A DNA stretch of 64,000 nt from Himantopus leucocephalus (GCA_003993805.1 RSEF01000001.1:148821320-148885319), one strand, 5' to 3'. Positions 25,729 through 38,717 are shown, counted from the first letter of the stretch. Notes: generated by a model from the sequence alone, not told the origin. Numbers and translations: made by a program.

Positions 25729-28700
25729 AAAACCATTGAAACATCTATTCTGTGAGTTATAATTCAAGGACATACTTACAAAAATTGAACAGTGACTTCT
25801 TCTACCTGTGAACTACATGGCTGTCATGAATGGACCAACATCTGCCAGCATTAACGTCAAAGGCAAGACTCTTTTCAGGAACACTAATTCTGTGACTTTG
25901 GACATGGAAAAGACTATTAACAGAGAAGTCTCTTGCTTGTTTGCTTTTTGGTTTCATTTTGTCTTCTTTTTGTTCGGGTCTTCACAGAGATCCTTTCAAA
26001 TGCGTTCTGCAGAAAATCTCCTAAAGGAAATATTGAAACCATTTTGGTTTGGTCCTTTCTTTCCTATCACTGCTGTCATGGAGGGAGGAAAGAGGCAGGA
26101 GACAAGGGACTGCCTGTTGGTTAGTCAACTGACACTTACTTTAGCAGCTTGTCAGAGGTTGTCTGGCTGCTTTGGAGAAATCCTTTTTACTGTTACATCT
26201 GTCATGTTAGTTGATAGAGAAAACTTTGCCGGTCCACCTACATTTTTGCTAATCTCCTTGCTGATCCTTCCATTCACAGACATGTCGTGGTTGACAAGCT
26301 CTTACAGTCCTCCAGTCACATCAATAATGGTGACCGCCACTCTCTTTTCCACTCTGGGACTTTCAAAAGCTGTATCATTGATGTGTTATCCAGCTTGACA
26401 GGTATTATGGAACACCAGCTGGCAAAAAAGGGTCTGATATGTGTTTTGAATTAGCCATATAAAAAAGGCTTCCGCTTAAAAAAAAAGTGAGAGATACGGG
26501 GATGACAACATCTCTTTATCACGTGATTAAGCTTCCTACTCATTTCTGATGCAGATTTGGACTGGTCAGTTATTGTTGCATGTGAAAAGCTGGCATATCA
26601 AAATGATAAAAGTTACAAACTCTGGCCTTGTCATGAAAAAAAGACTTAGAGAGGATTCGATTTCTTGCACAAAAAAAAGTAAATGTATGTACTGAGCTTC
26701 CCATTGGTTATTGACAGAGGAGCCTGAGGATATAGCTACTATGCACAGGACAGCAGGAGCAGAAGAACAGAATGTCCAGCAGAAGCAGAATGGAAGAGCA
26801 GCAGCACACCAGCAGTGTTGCAGGGAAACTCCGAGATCGAGGAACTGCTGCTGGCATGGCAAAACCACAACACACAGGACCTGCGGATAATAAAAGCTCA
26901 GGAAATTTTTGGAAAAGAAGCAGTCTGAGAACTGTTGCCTTTCAAGGGCGATGTTGACAGGTTGCAGCACTGATCAGTTCTTGGTGCCAACTCATTGTTC
27001 TGATCGGACTTCTAAGTAGGCCCTTGCCAATGTTGTGTGCAGGATCAGGCAATGAGGATGTTAGCTTGTGCAGGATGAAGTATAGCTTTGGGAAGTTTCA
27101 GGCACACTTTCATTGCCTCTTGCAACAGAAGTCCCTTTCCAAACGTGTCATAGCGAACCCTGCCGTACCACTTCTCCATTCTGTTACTGTAACTTGCTGA
27201 CCAGTCGGGTCATGGATTTGTTAGGGCAGCTCAGGGAATCATGTCATCCTGGGGGAGGTTGTCCTCTTGGTTTGGCTGGTCACATGCACAAGAAGTAGAA
27301 AAAAGGGAAAAAATGAGAGGAATCCCAGGTGGCAAATGCTATTGCTATTGAGGTATCTTGTTTAAAGTCGTGGTTTGGGCCTTGGTTTTTAAAGTTGCAT
27401 CATAGTTTGCACTCTGATTTTCCAGGTATCAAATTGGACAAAAAATTGTTAAAGTTGTGTTTTTATTAGCAGTCAGGAGTCTCACTGCATTGCCATGAAG
27501 TTTTCTGCTGTTCCCTTTGTAGATTTACTTAAATTCTGTGTTTAATCACTTGAGTCATTACAACTGAGCTGTACCCAGACATTTTATTGGAGCATAACAA
27601 AACCAAAAGCAACCTGTGGAAGCCAATAAAATGACATCTGTTTGCTAACTCCAAACTAGCAAGAAAAGAGAATTACAATTAAATATTAATTTTCAAAGTA
27701 AACACTTATCCAGTTCAATCTACAAAAGTAATGAGGCCCAATACGGCCAACAAGAACTAGCAGTCCTCTCACTATAGAAATAATAATTATAAAAGCATCA
27801 TAGCATCGTTCTAAAAGGCTGTACTATGGTACTATTATAACATGATCCACAGTATTTAACAATCTTGGGTTGGGGAAAACACTTTTGTATTAGCACTTGA
27901 GTACTCATCAAATTCTCAGGTGTTTGTTTATTCGTGACTTCTGTCTCTAACTGCTTAGGAAGGCACTTAAAATTTTTATAATATGACTAATAGATCATTG
28001 TCTGTGCAAGCAGTCTCTTTATAAAATGGCTCACTTTTAGTACGCAGGTGTTACGGGAGACGCCACAATCCAGCTATACATTGTTGGCAGCGTTGGCATC
28101 CAGATGATGGTAATGGCATCAGCCTCTTTCTTCCAACTTTCTAAATGCCCACAACTCTACCATTCTGCAGCCACCAGGGAGGTAACTAGAGGGTTTTTCT
28201 GGTTCCATGTTGTCTGCTTTTGTCTTCATGAACTGTGGCAGAGAAAGGCTTAAAGAAATCCAGGTGGAGTTGTGAAAGGGATTAACATTAACTATGTTTT
28301 CCCCATATCTTCTGGTACCTTTAGTTAACAACACTGGTAACAGTTACTCCCTTTATGTTCTTCATTTTCAAAGCAGTACAAATATCCTCAAGTTCTTGCC
28401 AGTCTGCAGTTTGTCTGTGTGCTTGAGATGTATGACTATTGCTATCTTCCTGTCACGCAATGTCTGTCGCTCAGCCTCCCTTGGCTTGGAGTCAGTATGT
28501 CTGCTGACATTAAGCAAGCGAATTCAGCCACTTTGTCCTCATATTCTGCTGCATTCCCTTCAGTGGAAATAGGCTAAAAAGTTCAAACGCTGGTAACTGT
28601 TGGCAACTTTTCTTTTATGTCTTATGCCTGCCGTGTTTAGTAAGTTTTGTCTCATAGTTTTTCTTCCATGTGTAGATAAAGAAGGGAAAATATTATGAAA

Positions 28701-31700
28701 CCATGGGTACCAACTATGTTTATATATATGTATTTATACTTTAAAAAAAAATGAATGCATCATATATTGCATGAATGGCAAAATAATCTTTATCTCATGC
28801 CTAGTGGGTGCAGCATAGGGAATGGTATGATAAGATTCTTCTCTACAAACCAATTGAATTCATCTCCTTCCTGAAAGAATCAGTACTGTGTCTGAAAGTA
28901 CAGGTTAGTTTTTGTAACTTTTTTAGTATTTTACATCATAACCAAGATTGCTGACGCATCTTGGTTTTCTTATTTGGGAGTTCCTGTGACGTGGACAGAA
29001 CGTACAGAGACAACTAATCTCACTGTACTAAACCACTGTGATTTCATAACATTTTTGTGATTTGATAACATTTGTGCATCTCCAGTAGGTCGAAACTGAA
29101 TTCATGAGGGAAGACAGAGTGCTGTAATCCTTTTCAGACAACTGAAGTGAGCCATTCCTTCATATTATTTTAAAATGTCTAATGAGGTTTCCCGTTTTTC
29201 TCCAGTTTGTTTAACAGTAGAAAAGCACGGTTATATATGAAGAGTTTTTTTCTGAGTGAATGAAATTTGCTAGCATTATTTGGGAAAGACATACTTTCCT
29301 ATTTCTCTTAAAATAATATACTACTGTTATTGCTGTCTCATATTACAGATATTTCAGATTTACTTACTTGGCAAAAAACATACCTATAGAGTCTGCTTAA
29401 AAAGGTAGAGTAATAAGTTACTTCAAATATATGCACACCACCCCAAACAAGCCTATTTCAAGAGCTGCTGAAAATCTTCAAAGTTGTGTTTTAATGAAAG
29501 GCACAGTGCTCATGTTAAATTAATGGGAAAAAAGCATGTAAAATAAAGAAAATTGCATCTTGACTCAGATGTCTACCAAAGAGATCTATTAATAATGTAA
29601 ATTCTACATCCATCTTTGCATGTTCTGAGGAACAGCAGCAATTATCAGGAACTGAGGGTCCCCAGTACATGTATAAGCAGCAGTGTTTTAGAAGTCCAGC
29701 TGTTACCACCATTTGTGCTTTTTAACACCTGCATATTTTGATTCTTTGCAAATGCTTACTTCGGAGTCAGCAACTGAAATAATGTACTAAACTAGAGTAC
29801 AGTAGGTTTCTTGGTTTCTTGGCTGTATCTGCGGAGCTTACCTATGAAGGGGCCAACAGGACTGTACTCAACCAGTATGGCTGAAGGCAGGCTTAAAGGC
29901 TTAAAGGCGAATGAGTACACATACCATTGAAATGCAGTTCTGCGATTATGAAGATACATGTCAGAGCATAACCTAAAGTCAAAGGACCTGCTGCGTTTCA
30001 ATTTGGTTTGAATCTCTTAATCCTATATCCCGTCTGCTGATGCATACAGGAATGTAAGCGAGTTCAGGGTATGGGAGGGATGAGGCAGAGGAGATGTGTT
30101 TGGATAGCCTGGACAATATTTCAGTTTATATTTTGTTGCACCTTATCGACACTTACTTCAGTGACACTGATTAAGATTTTCTTAAATTGATTGTGCTGGT
30201 GTAAAATTGGTAATGCCCTAATATTCATGTACTATGTATACCAGTTTATGTATCTCGATTTGTTGTATTACATCTGACCCTTGTGATCTCAAAAGTTCTC
30301 CCCAGCTGAATTGATTTTCTCTGAATTTTGTGGTGGTGGAATATTTTTCTAAGTACAGTGTTGGAAACACTAAGAAAAATTTAAGAGTTTTGGTAGCTTT
30401 TTATTTTAGAGTCTGATATGTGTACCACAGCTATACTTCATTCTTCTTCATTATCTATTTGGGATTATTTTTTTTGTTGTTGTTAAAAACCAGTGTTTTG
30501 ACTTTGGAGTAGGAAAACAGCAACACTTACTATGGAAAATATTTTCTGGCAGGAATGGTGCCTATAAAGTTTTCATAATGTTTTCGTTGTCTTAAGATCT
30601 ACTACAATATCGTGTTCAGGCAACACTTCCTATGTAATTCCAAGTTAAAATGCCCAAAAGCTAAAAAAACCCACCTCCAAAAATCCACACTGGGCAAGAA
30701 GAAATGGCATTGCATAGCAACATTAGATTTATATACAAACTTCATTATAATGGTCAGGGAGTTCAGATCTGCATTTGGTTTAGGTGGACACCAGGTAAAA
30801 TATAGCAGCTGATGATACTTGAAAAGACCACCTGAACCAATGAGTAACCTAGGACTTTGCTGCCAGTCAGTTTGACTAGAAAAAACTGACTTAATGTGAG
30901 TCAGAGCAGAATGTACTTGGCTTTCTTTGCACAGTGGCCCAGACTTCTGTATTATTTGTACTGTGAGAAAAAGGATTTTTTCTCCCAAAGTACATCTTCC
31001 CCCTGGAAAGTGCAGGAGCGATGCTGTTTAAAAGCATATCTGTTGTACCATTTGGTCTCAGTAGCTTCTGGTTTCCTTCTTTCGCTTCAGGATATGAAGA
31101 AAAGATGTGATCATAGATGCAGATTTACTGGTGGGAACGAGGGGCTTTTGTCTTTCTTGTACTGTTTCCTGTTGTGTCCTCTGCCTTTATTATGACTGGA
31201 GACATTGTTAGGTACCCAAGAGGAATGTGACCATTTGCTCAAGAGATCTAAGTAATGCAAAAATTTCATATTGGCTGCTCAGCACATGTGCAAAGAATCA
31301 GCTTTGTCCAGACTTATTTTGTTAAACATGGGAGCTGGCTACCTATGCCATTCAGTAGTCAGCCATGTCTGTCGTTTTTCTAATTCATGTACCCTCCTTG
31401 GCTGCCTGGGATTTTCCAGGTGGAAATACATGCAAGATGTGGTCCAGGCTCCATTATCCCTTGACACAGCAGTGCAGTCCCCTTCTCTTTCCCTCTGCCA
31501 TTCCGAGTGCGACTGCACTTGCCCCAGTCATGGGCGCAGATTGACTGTCAGCAGGAAGTAAGAATGATCCCTTCGGCTTTTCCAGGCTGTCTGTATCCCA
31601 AATGCACACTTCCTCCTCCACCACCACTATCTTGTAGCATATGCCCTATTTCTTCCTCAGTGTTTCTTGATGTGGTCACCCCCATAAGGGCCCCCCATGC

Positions 31701-32561
31701 CAAATACTGCAGCTGTTTGGAATGATCTTTTGGACACATGGGAAACCCGAGAGTGTTAAGGACTGGTTTTAAATTTGGCAAACAAATCACAGGCGTATCT
31801 GCAAATGCCCCAGACCTGCACTTTGTCCCAAGAGCTATAAAAATAAGTACCTAAGTCACAAAGAAATGTACATGAAAATCAATTTTCTTACCTAGATTCT
31901 TGGTTGTTGCTGTCTATTTTGATGCCTCCAAACCATAACAGGACTACAGGAATGGATTGTGTGTAAATATTATTTAGTTTCTATAGGAATAGATCGCGTG
32001 ACTCAGCAAGGAGCAGTAGATCAAAAATTCAGCCTTGCTATAGCTCTTTTGTGCCACTCTCATGATCTCCAGGGGTTGGAAGAGTTCATTGAAGCAAATG
32101 AAATTTAGTGTAGTGGGTCTCCTCCAACTTTGTCAAGGACTTAATCTCTGGTTGGCCTAGGGAAAAGGGGAATTTCCCAAAAATGCGAAGCCAAGTTAAG
32201 ATGGAGTGTAACCAATGCCTTACCCTCTGTATACGAAATTAATTTTTGTGGATCAGTATTCAAATGCTAAAGAGTAATCAGAATGATATATTCTACTGAA
32301 GTGCTCTTACAGGGCCCTATGAAGCAATAGGATTCAGACTGCGACAGGAAATTTGCTATGTATATTGTCCCTGAATACTTAAACAGTTTCCTTAAAATGC
32401 ATTTTAGCAGCTAGGTTGTTCATCTTAAAAACTGGTAAAGAAGTTTAAGGGGCTGTTTCCATGGTTTAGAAAAACACATCCTATAAATAGATTTTCCTAC
32501 TGCAAAAGCCTATCTCAATTAATTCTTCCAATTAAGCCTCAATAACATATACTCCATGAGA
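25729..32561. other. Non-coding sequence, no accepted gene
   Basis: This stretch contains the longest open frame of the window (196 codons, 25808-26398, +). It has no recognisable domain, no ribosomal or splice support, and composition like its flanks, so it is not called. A 19-bp unit (GTGATTT.ATAACATTT..) occurs twice in tandem at 29038-29056 and 29057-29075. The rest is ordinary AT-rich sequence. Confidence 0.5.
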
Positions 32562-32597
32562 ATTTGCATTTGTGCATTATGCATGGAAATTATGCAT
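32562..32597 (+). promoter_or_regulatory. Cluster of octamer-like (POU) motifs
   Basis: An exact ATTTGCAT octamer at 32562-32569 is followed by two copies of TTATGCAT at 32577-32584 and 32590-32597. ATTTGCAT is the classical binding site of Oct/POU-homeodomain factors, and ATGCAT-type variants are also bound. Three sites within 36 bp is a notable local density, though AT-rich DNA produces such words by chance. No promoter is visible next to it, so any role would be as a distal element. Confidence 0.2.
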
Positions 32598-32669
32598 AGT
32601 ACTTTCATGGACTATAATAGTCCTCAGCTTACTCTGGGATCAAAGTTGTGTCCTTTTTCTTCCCCCGTG

Positions 32670-33560
32670 TTTATTGGCAGCTTTTGATTCCATCAATCAC
32701 ACCAAGGCAATGTCAACTTCGAAGAGGCACTGTTGGGTTACCATGAGTATTATTTTGGCATGTTTGGAGTAGTCTCAGACAGAGCCCTCCGATAGTTATG
32801 CTGGTCAATCTATTTTTCTGCTCGTAGCTCTTCGGGGTTCCATCTTCAGACCTTATAAGTCTTTTGTTGTTTTTTAAATGCTGGTATCTAGGTTACAGTA
32901 GCCTTTTAAAATATTAGATGTACCATGCAGATGACAAGACTTCCTTTCTGAGCTGTCCCTTCCAAATTTGATTTGGTTCCCTCAGTTTCTGAGCTGCCCT
33001 GAAGACTTGTTTCTGAATTTGGGACAAAAACTGCACAATATTTTGCTTCAGTGAGGTTTTTGACAAAACATAAGCTTTATGTGTGGAACCCACTATCATT
33101 CTGGACTAGCTCTTTCTTTGCAGTCCCTTTGAGGATAATTTTTCCATTTCCTGTCACTACAGATTGCACTCTTGGAGGCAGTTTTAAATCAGTAATGTCT
33201 TTGATGTTTTTCTTTTAGCATGCCAGGAACATTCCCAGAGTGACACTGATGCTCTCCCAGGCTGTCCAAATGTGTATTCATGGCAGGCTTCCGCTAAGCT
33301 GCTGTAACACTCTCCCACTCTGTTTGCTAGCTTGCCAGATGTGAATAAGCTCCAGTTAATTGAAAATACCAGATTTTGAATAGGTTGCAGTTAATTCAAA
33401 ATGCTATGGCCAGATTGTATATGTGGCTAAACATTATGTTGCTAAATTTTAACCGTTGCATCACTCTTCTGTGAAAACCAAATAACAGAAATGTTTCTCA
33501 GATGTTTTGAACTTTTTCTTCTTGGGCTTCCAGTGGCCTTAAAGAAAAATATTCAGTGGC
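32670..33560 (+). mobile_element. Ancient L2-like LINE, reverse-transcriptase relic
   Basis: Translated pieces in different frames line up in the order of a LINE reverse transcriptase. AAFDSINH at about 32678-32700 matches the region around the first catalytic Asp. A decayed GVPQGS-type block starts at 32834. YHADDKT at 32921-32941 corresponds to the YADD active site. RLQLIQNAMARLY at 33382-33420 is a very characteristic C-terminal motif of the L2/Rex1/CR1-like group. Stops and frameshifts separate all the blocks, so the element is dead and old. The RLQLIQNA type of ending favours L2 or a relative over avian CR1. Both ends are uncertain. Confidence 0.75.
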
Positions 33561-34051
33561 TCTTTCCAAAGCAAGCTGAATGCATCTGACATAAATGGAG
33601 GTCAGGCAGAGTAAATGGACTAGTTGTTTTTAAATGACAGCTGAAAATGAGGTGCTAACATCCTGAATTGTTTTCTGTCACTGCTGTGGAGTTGCATACC
33701 TACAGATGGGTGGAATTAATTTTCTGTCTGTTACTATAAAAGCTTCTTTTCTTTAGCTTGTACCCTCCATGTTAATCTGGAATTTAGACTTTTTGCTCAA
33801 CAGAACTTTTGTGGTTATGGCAAAAACAATTTAGGAAAAAGATTTAGTTTTGTTGTCATTGCTTGTACGTCATATACTTTGCAGTATTCCTAGTCCATCC
33901 ATTTTGAAGTTGATTGAGGCTATTTGTGAAAACCAGGTATGAATACTTGTTACACAATCTCCCAGGTGTCCTAGTCCCCTGAGTAACCACATTGCTGAGG
34001 GTTATTGTTGTCAGAATAACTGGTTATAAAAAGAGACAAAACTTCAGGTCA
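33561..34051. other. Non-coding sequence, no feature seen
   Basis: AT-rich sequence between the LINE relic and the duplicated block. It may include the unrecognisable 3' end of the LINE. Confidence 0.4.
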
Positions 34052-34308
34052 GCACTAAGGAGCAAAAAAAAGGATTTCCCATTCATCATAAGCTACAGCT
34101 GCTGGATGCGGTGACTCTGTAATTCAGAAAATGCACTTTTCCCCTCCAAAATACCGGAAAACGTAACATGTTTGTTATGNGCACTAAGGAGCAAAAAAAA
34201 GGATTTCCCATTCATCATAAGCTATAGCTGCTGGATGCGGTGACTGTGTAATTCAGAAAATGCACTTTTCACCTCCAAAATACCGGAAAACGTAACATGT
34301 TTGTTATG
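34052..34308. repeat. Two 128-bp direct copies around a single N (assembly join)
   Basis: Positions 34052-34179 and 34181-34308 are the same 128-bp segment with three substitutions (GCTACAG/GCTATAG, GACTCTG/GACTGTG, TTCCCCT/TTCACCT). A lone N at 34180 separates them. The precision of the junction argues for an unmerged contig overlap rather than a genomic tandem duplication. Confidence 0.85.
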
Positions 34309-35124
34309 GAAATTGATCTTTTTCTGCATCTAGGTATTAACTATGGATAACAGTTCCCTTGTCTATCCGACCATCAGTCCAGTAACATAACTCTTAACCA
34401 GTGCATTTATACTAGCCAGCCAATGTTTAAAAGGGAGAGACAGAGGTTATAGCAAGAAAGCAACAAGACACTTTTTGGGTAAGAAACCTGAAGAGCATTC
34501 AAACAAGAGCTTGCAGGTCTACAAAATCAGAAGTCTCCCATGTCAGTGCTGGTGTTGTAGAAGGAGAATTATCCAAGCACTGTGCCTTATAAAACTGCAA
34601 ATATGGGACTCTTCTGGAGCTTCAAGAAAAGTTTTCTGCGTCTAGGATTTTGAATAGTCATGCTGCACCGGGATCTCTGCATGTGCTAAAGTTACAGAAT
34701 TTTCTGCCTTCTGTGATGCTACTTGAATTAATAACACGGCTATAAATACTCAGGAAAGGATGTTGTGAAGAATTTGGAAAAGCCTGTGCGTTTTAGTATA
34801 ACTGGATGAATCTATTAATATCATATGATTCAGGCAGAAAATCTGAGTTTTCTATCGGAGAGCAAGGAGGCTCCAGGCAGGAGGGTGTGTGCTAAGCCAT
34901 ACACGTAGCTAGAAATGGCAGGTGGAATGACTGAAACTATTAGACCAACCAGGCTGAAGTCAGTCCTAGACAGAAGGGTGAAAATCAGAATGCTGATATG
35001 GGGATGAATTATTTAAAATTTAAAAGATGGGAATATGAGTCAACCAGCTTTTATGGCATGTGGGTCTGGTTTCATTCCTCTGGTGAGATAAGTTTAGTTC
35101 ATTAAAGCAGTTGTTTACATACCA
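34309..35124. other. Non-coding sequence, possibly decayed CR1 5' part
   Basis: No exon is visible. The right end, from about 35000, may be a further degraded upstream part of the CR1 relic that becomes recognisable at 35125, but the similarity is too weak to place a boundary. Confidence 0.35.
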
Positions 35125-35490
35125 CAGAAACTGCCTTTCGTAAAGCACTGAACTGCATGTTATTGTGATTAGAAGTCAACACTATCTGATATTGATTAAG
35201 TGCAAATTAAATGGATTTAGGCACTTGGTAGCTGGTATGTATCAAAGTGGTGTCATGCAAGATTTACCGTTGAATAGAAGCATTTCAAACGGGATTTTGC
35301 AGAGATCAGTTACAGGTCAGTGCTATTAAATACTGTTTTATAAATTACTGGAAAAGTAAATATAAAAGCAGTGGGAATAAAATTTATGGATGATATAAAG
35401 TGTGTCAAAATATTGAGAATAGAGCAGCCAAGCTAAGCAATCTGGATTTCTTAAACTGGTAGGATGCAAGCAAAAGCTGATTTTAAATGT
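35125..35490 (+). mobile_element. Old CR1 LINE, reverse-transcriptase relic
   Basis: The sequence follows the CR1 ORF2 reverse-transcriptase region. A TTTCGTAAAGCA block matches the F.KAFD region. An ATTAAATGGATTT block, a decayed GVPQGS region (GGGATTTTGCAGAGATCAGT) and ATAAAATTTATGGATGATATAAA at 35377-35399 follow in order. The last encodes IKFMDDIK, in place of the usual FADD active site, so the alanine codon has changed. The continuation (CTGGATTTCTTAAACTGG, then GCAAGCAAA) fits the next CR1 segment. Stops and indels show it is defunct. It reads on the + strand. Orientation and family are fairly sure, ends approximate. Confidence 0.7.
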
Positions 35491-38434
35491 CAGGGTTGCT
35501 GCCTGTAGAGAATCTTGCATGAGAGGCTGCATAGTCTGGGGACGCAGCGCTGCTCCTGTGCCACACGGTCCTCTTCTTTGGCGTGCTAGTTTGGCTGAAC
35601 AGAATGGCACGCTGACACTGCTTCTGGGACCTGAGTCAGTATCCCTCCCTGGCTGGTGCTACATACTAGGTTGGGTCTCTCTAGTTACACAGTTCTCCTA
35701 TGAGTGTGGTTACAGACCAGTAGAAGTGGGTGCCACGAGCAAGGCTGGGGCTAGCTGTTGTTTTCTGCATTATTTCTATCAGCAGAGTGTGAAAGTAATA
35801 TTTCAAGGTCTTAATTTAGGTCTTCGCTGTTAGTTGTAGTTTATTTACGGGCCCTAACCCTCAAGAAAAGCAAGAGAACACAAAGGGTTCCTATTGCATA
35901 AAATTCATTGTGGGAAGCTAAGTCTGCAGAGATAACAGTAGTCGCACAAACTGAGTGGGAGAAAAAGGAATTTCAAGCTGAATGTTGATACTCTATTTTT
36001 CAGCATTGGTATGAGCTAAGGATGAAGTATTATAAAATTAAGATATTTGGGATTGCCAAGGTCTATAACCTTAATATAATTTTGTGTGTGTACATACATA
36101 ATTATATGTGTATGTCTATCTGCTTGTTCTCTCTCTGTCACACAAGTGGTATCAAATTTTACAAAGAACAGAAGGCATTTCAGAAACTTCAGGCCAATTA
36201 CTGGCTTGTGCAGTCATTTACATTAGGATAAACCCATACAGCTACTGAAAGGAGGGGCTGCAGGTCTTGTTTCCACTACATCTTTTGTGTTGGCACTAGC
36301 GTGTGTACTGCTCCATGGGGAGGGCAGGGCAAGGAGCAGTTCTTTCTAAAGCAAATCCAACCAGGAAAGGTATTTTTCATCTCAATCGCTTCACTGACCC
36401 GTCCTGTTGCGAGGCCATTTGGGCTCTAGTTCTGGTGCCAGGTAAGCACAAGGGAGACACTGCCTTTTCGCGGCAGGGCTTCAGACTTGCATTGGATCAG
36501 GGCCTTCAGTAACCTCACTAGATACTCTAATTTGGTTTTGCAGTTCTCCTTGCCATTGTCATGGTTTGCTGCTGCTCTCCTTCCTTACATGTGGGATTTC
36601 CAAACCTGCAGGTTACTTACTCATCCGATCCTTTTTTGCACACGTATTCCTCTTGAAGTTGATAGTTTTATTTCCCCAGTGGAAGGTAGCTTCCAAGAGA
36701 CCAAAGCTGTCCTAAGCATTGTTAAGGACGGCATAAAAGCTTGGCAGATAAAAAAGGAGTGGTTTCTTCATCTGTTTTATGCCAAGGTTGAAATATTCCA
36801 GCATAATACAAAGAGAGATTAAACCAGAAATGGATCATCTGTTTTTCTTTCAGGCTAGAACTTTTGTGTTCTCCTTGTCACATCTGTCAGATCACTCAGT
36901 CAAAAGGACAAGAGTGAAAAAATGATGGTTCGACTCCCCAAAGCAAATGTAGTCCAAGTGAATTACTATATGGTCCACAGCATGAAGGTATCGGATGAAA
37001 ACTCCCAAACCCATGTGAAACAAATGCCAACTTACTTTAAATATACATTTGAAGAGATGGTCACAAGGAAAGCCTGACTAGCACTACCTACTACCTTCCT
37101 TATGTACAGGAAGGTTTACAATTCACATTTGCTGAAAGATTTGATCCAGCATTACTAACACCCATTCACGGTGCTGCGTATCAGAAGAACAACTTGCAAT
37201 AATGCCTTGCACAAGTAACAAAGAAAATATTGAGACAGGCAAAACCAGCCTGATGTTTATAGGCCCAAAAGCTAGCAGCAATGACACTCTGAAAACGCCA
37301 GAGCGCCACATACTCCGAGTGAAAAGAGGCACTTGGTCTGCTGGGACATGGATGTTGTTGCAAGGCCAGGGACATTCCTGTTAGTATCTCTAAGATTCAT
37401 TAAAAGTACTTAAAAAGAGAGTGAGCTCTCCTGGAAAATGAAACAAAACATTTAATAGCAATATAGCCATTTTGATTACCAAACTGTTCCATTGCATATT
37501 CCCTTTTCCTTTTTGGAATAAAATACTGATCCACTTGAAATGCTTCAGAAAACCTTGAATAGTTGCCCCATGGAGACACGAGGGAGGCAAATGTCAGGCA
37601 CAGAACTCATCTTTAATGCGTGGGGGTGGCTTGGAAGACTTGGCTCCCCCCGCTGTGAGAAGTGATAAGGGGAAGGGCAGTAGCTGTGGAAGAGGAGCAG
37701 GATTTCATATCACCCAGTCCCTCCCTGTGCTGCTACCTGGGGCCTCACCTGTGGCCTTTAGAGACTCAGTTATCTTCTGCTGCCCCACCACCTATAACGG
37801 CGCTGTCATCCTCCCCGAGAAGCCGAGCATCGTGCCAGCCGTGACTGACAGGGGCACAGCTTTCCAGGGCAGCCAGGGGGATGGCAAATAAACAGATCTG
37901 AGGGACAGCGTTTCTGCTGCTGCAGGCGGTGGAAAATAAACACAGCTGAGCCCCAGAGGAAGGTCTTTTCTTCAGCCACTTGCAACTTCAAGTGGAGTGG
38001 GGCAAATTTAAATCTAATAATCTGGTTGTAGCCTTTCTCATTTTGGGTGTAAATAGGTGAGTTAAGTGGAAAATGAAGCTAGGAAAAGAGGGGAGGGGTG
38101 AGAAAAATGAGGAAAGAGCAGGTTGATTGCAGCGGGTAAACATGTGGCCTCTCCCGGCATCCCCAGACGTGCTTTCTACAGAGGTGTAAATTACAATAAC
38201 AGATGGGTAGTCTGTGAAGTAATTTTGGGGGAGAAATTAAAGTACTCACAACTGGATGGTTAGGAAGTACTACTATTAACAAGTGTAAAGGCCTGTAATT
38301 GGCACTACCTGATGGGCAACTGAGGGAGCATGGTGGGGTGCTGGCTGAGATGGTGGCAAGATTGTAGCTCCCAGCACACTGGGGAGCTTTCACACCCACA
38401 ACTCCCACCACAAGAGCTGCTCATCAGCTCCATG
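35491..38434. other. Non-coding sequence with a GC-richer patch
   Basis: No recognisable exon. A GC-rich patch lies at about 37616-37930 with several CpGs and a 91-codon open frame. It lacks a TATA box, a clear start context or a known protein match, so it is reported only as composition. Confidence 0.45.
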
Positions 38435-38717
38435 GATCCCAGGCACAGGCTGAAGGGAGCTGCGGTGGCTGGCACTTACCTGGTGACACAAGGTTGTCTC
38501 AGCTGTCTTGTTAGAGCTTCAGTGGTTTTGACGAAGTTGCTCTTTATGTCTACGGCGACCTAACTTGTTCTGTATNGATCCCAGGCACAGGCTGAAGGGA
38601 GCTGCGGTGGCTGGCACTTAGCTGGTGACACAAGGTTGTCTCAGCTATCTTGTTAGAGCTTCAGTGTCTTTGACGAAGTTGCTCTTTATGTCTACGGTGA
38701 CCTAACTTTTTCTGTAC
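38435..38717. repeat. Two 141-bp direct copies around a single N (assembly join)
   Basis: Positions 38435-38575 and 38577-38717 are copies of one segment of about 141 bp with roughly six or seven substitutions (for example CTTACCTGG/CTTAGCTGG and ACGGCGAC/ACGGTGAC). The N at 38576 lies exactly between them. This is the most diverged of the four N-joined pairs, at about 4-5%. Two haplotypes of one locus or low-quality contig ends explain it better than a true duplication. Confidence 0.8.

Noticed and set aside
25808..26398. Longest open frame in the window, 196 codons (+), with a faint LINE-like look on its opposite strand
   Set aside because: No recognisable domain, splice context or codon pattern. 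The antisense reading gives only a vague resemblance to a retrotransposon C-terminal region and was too weak to call.
37616..37930. GC-rich patch considered as a second CpG-island promoter
   Set aside because: No TATA box, no clear start codon followed by a donor, and CpG density much lower than at 54.2-54.6 kb.
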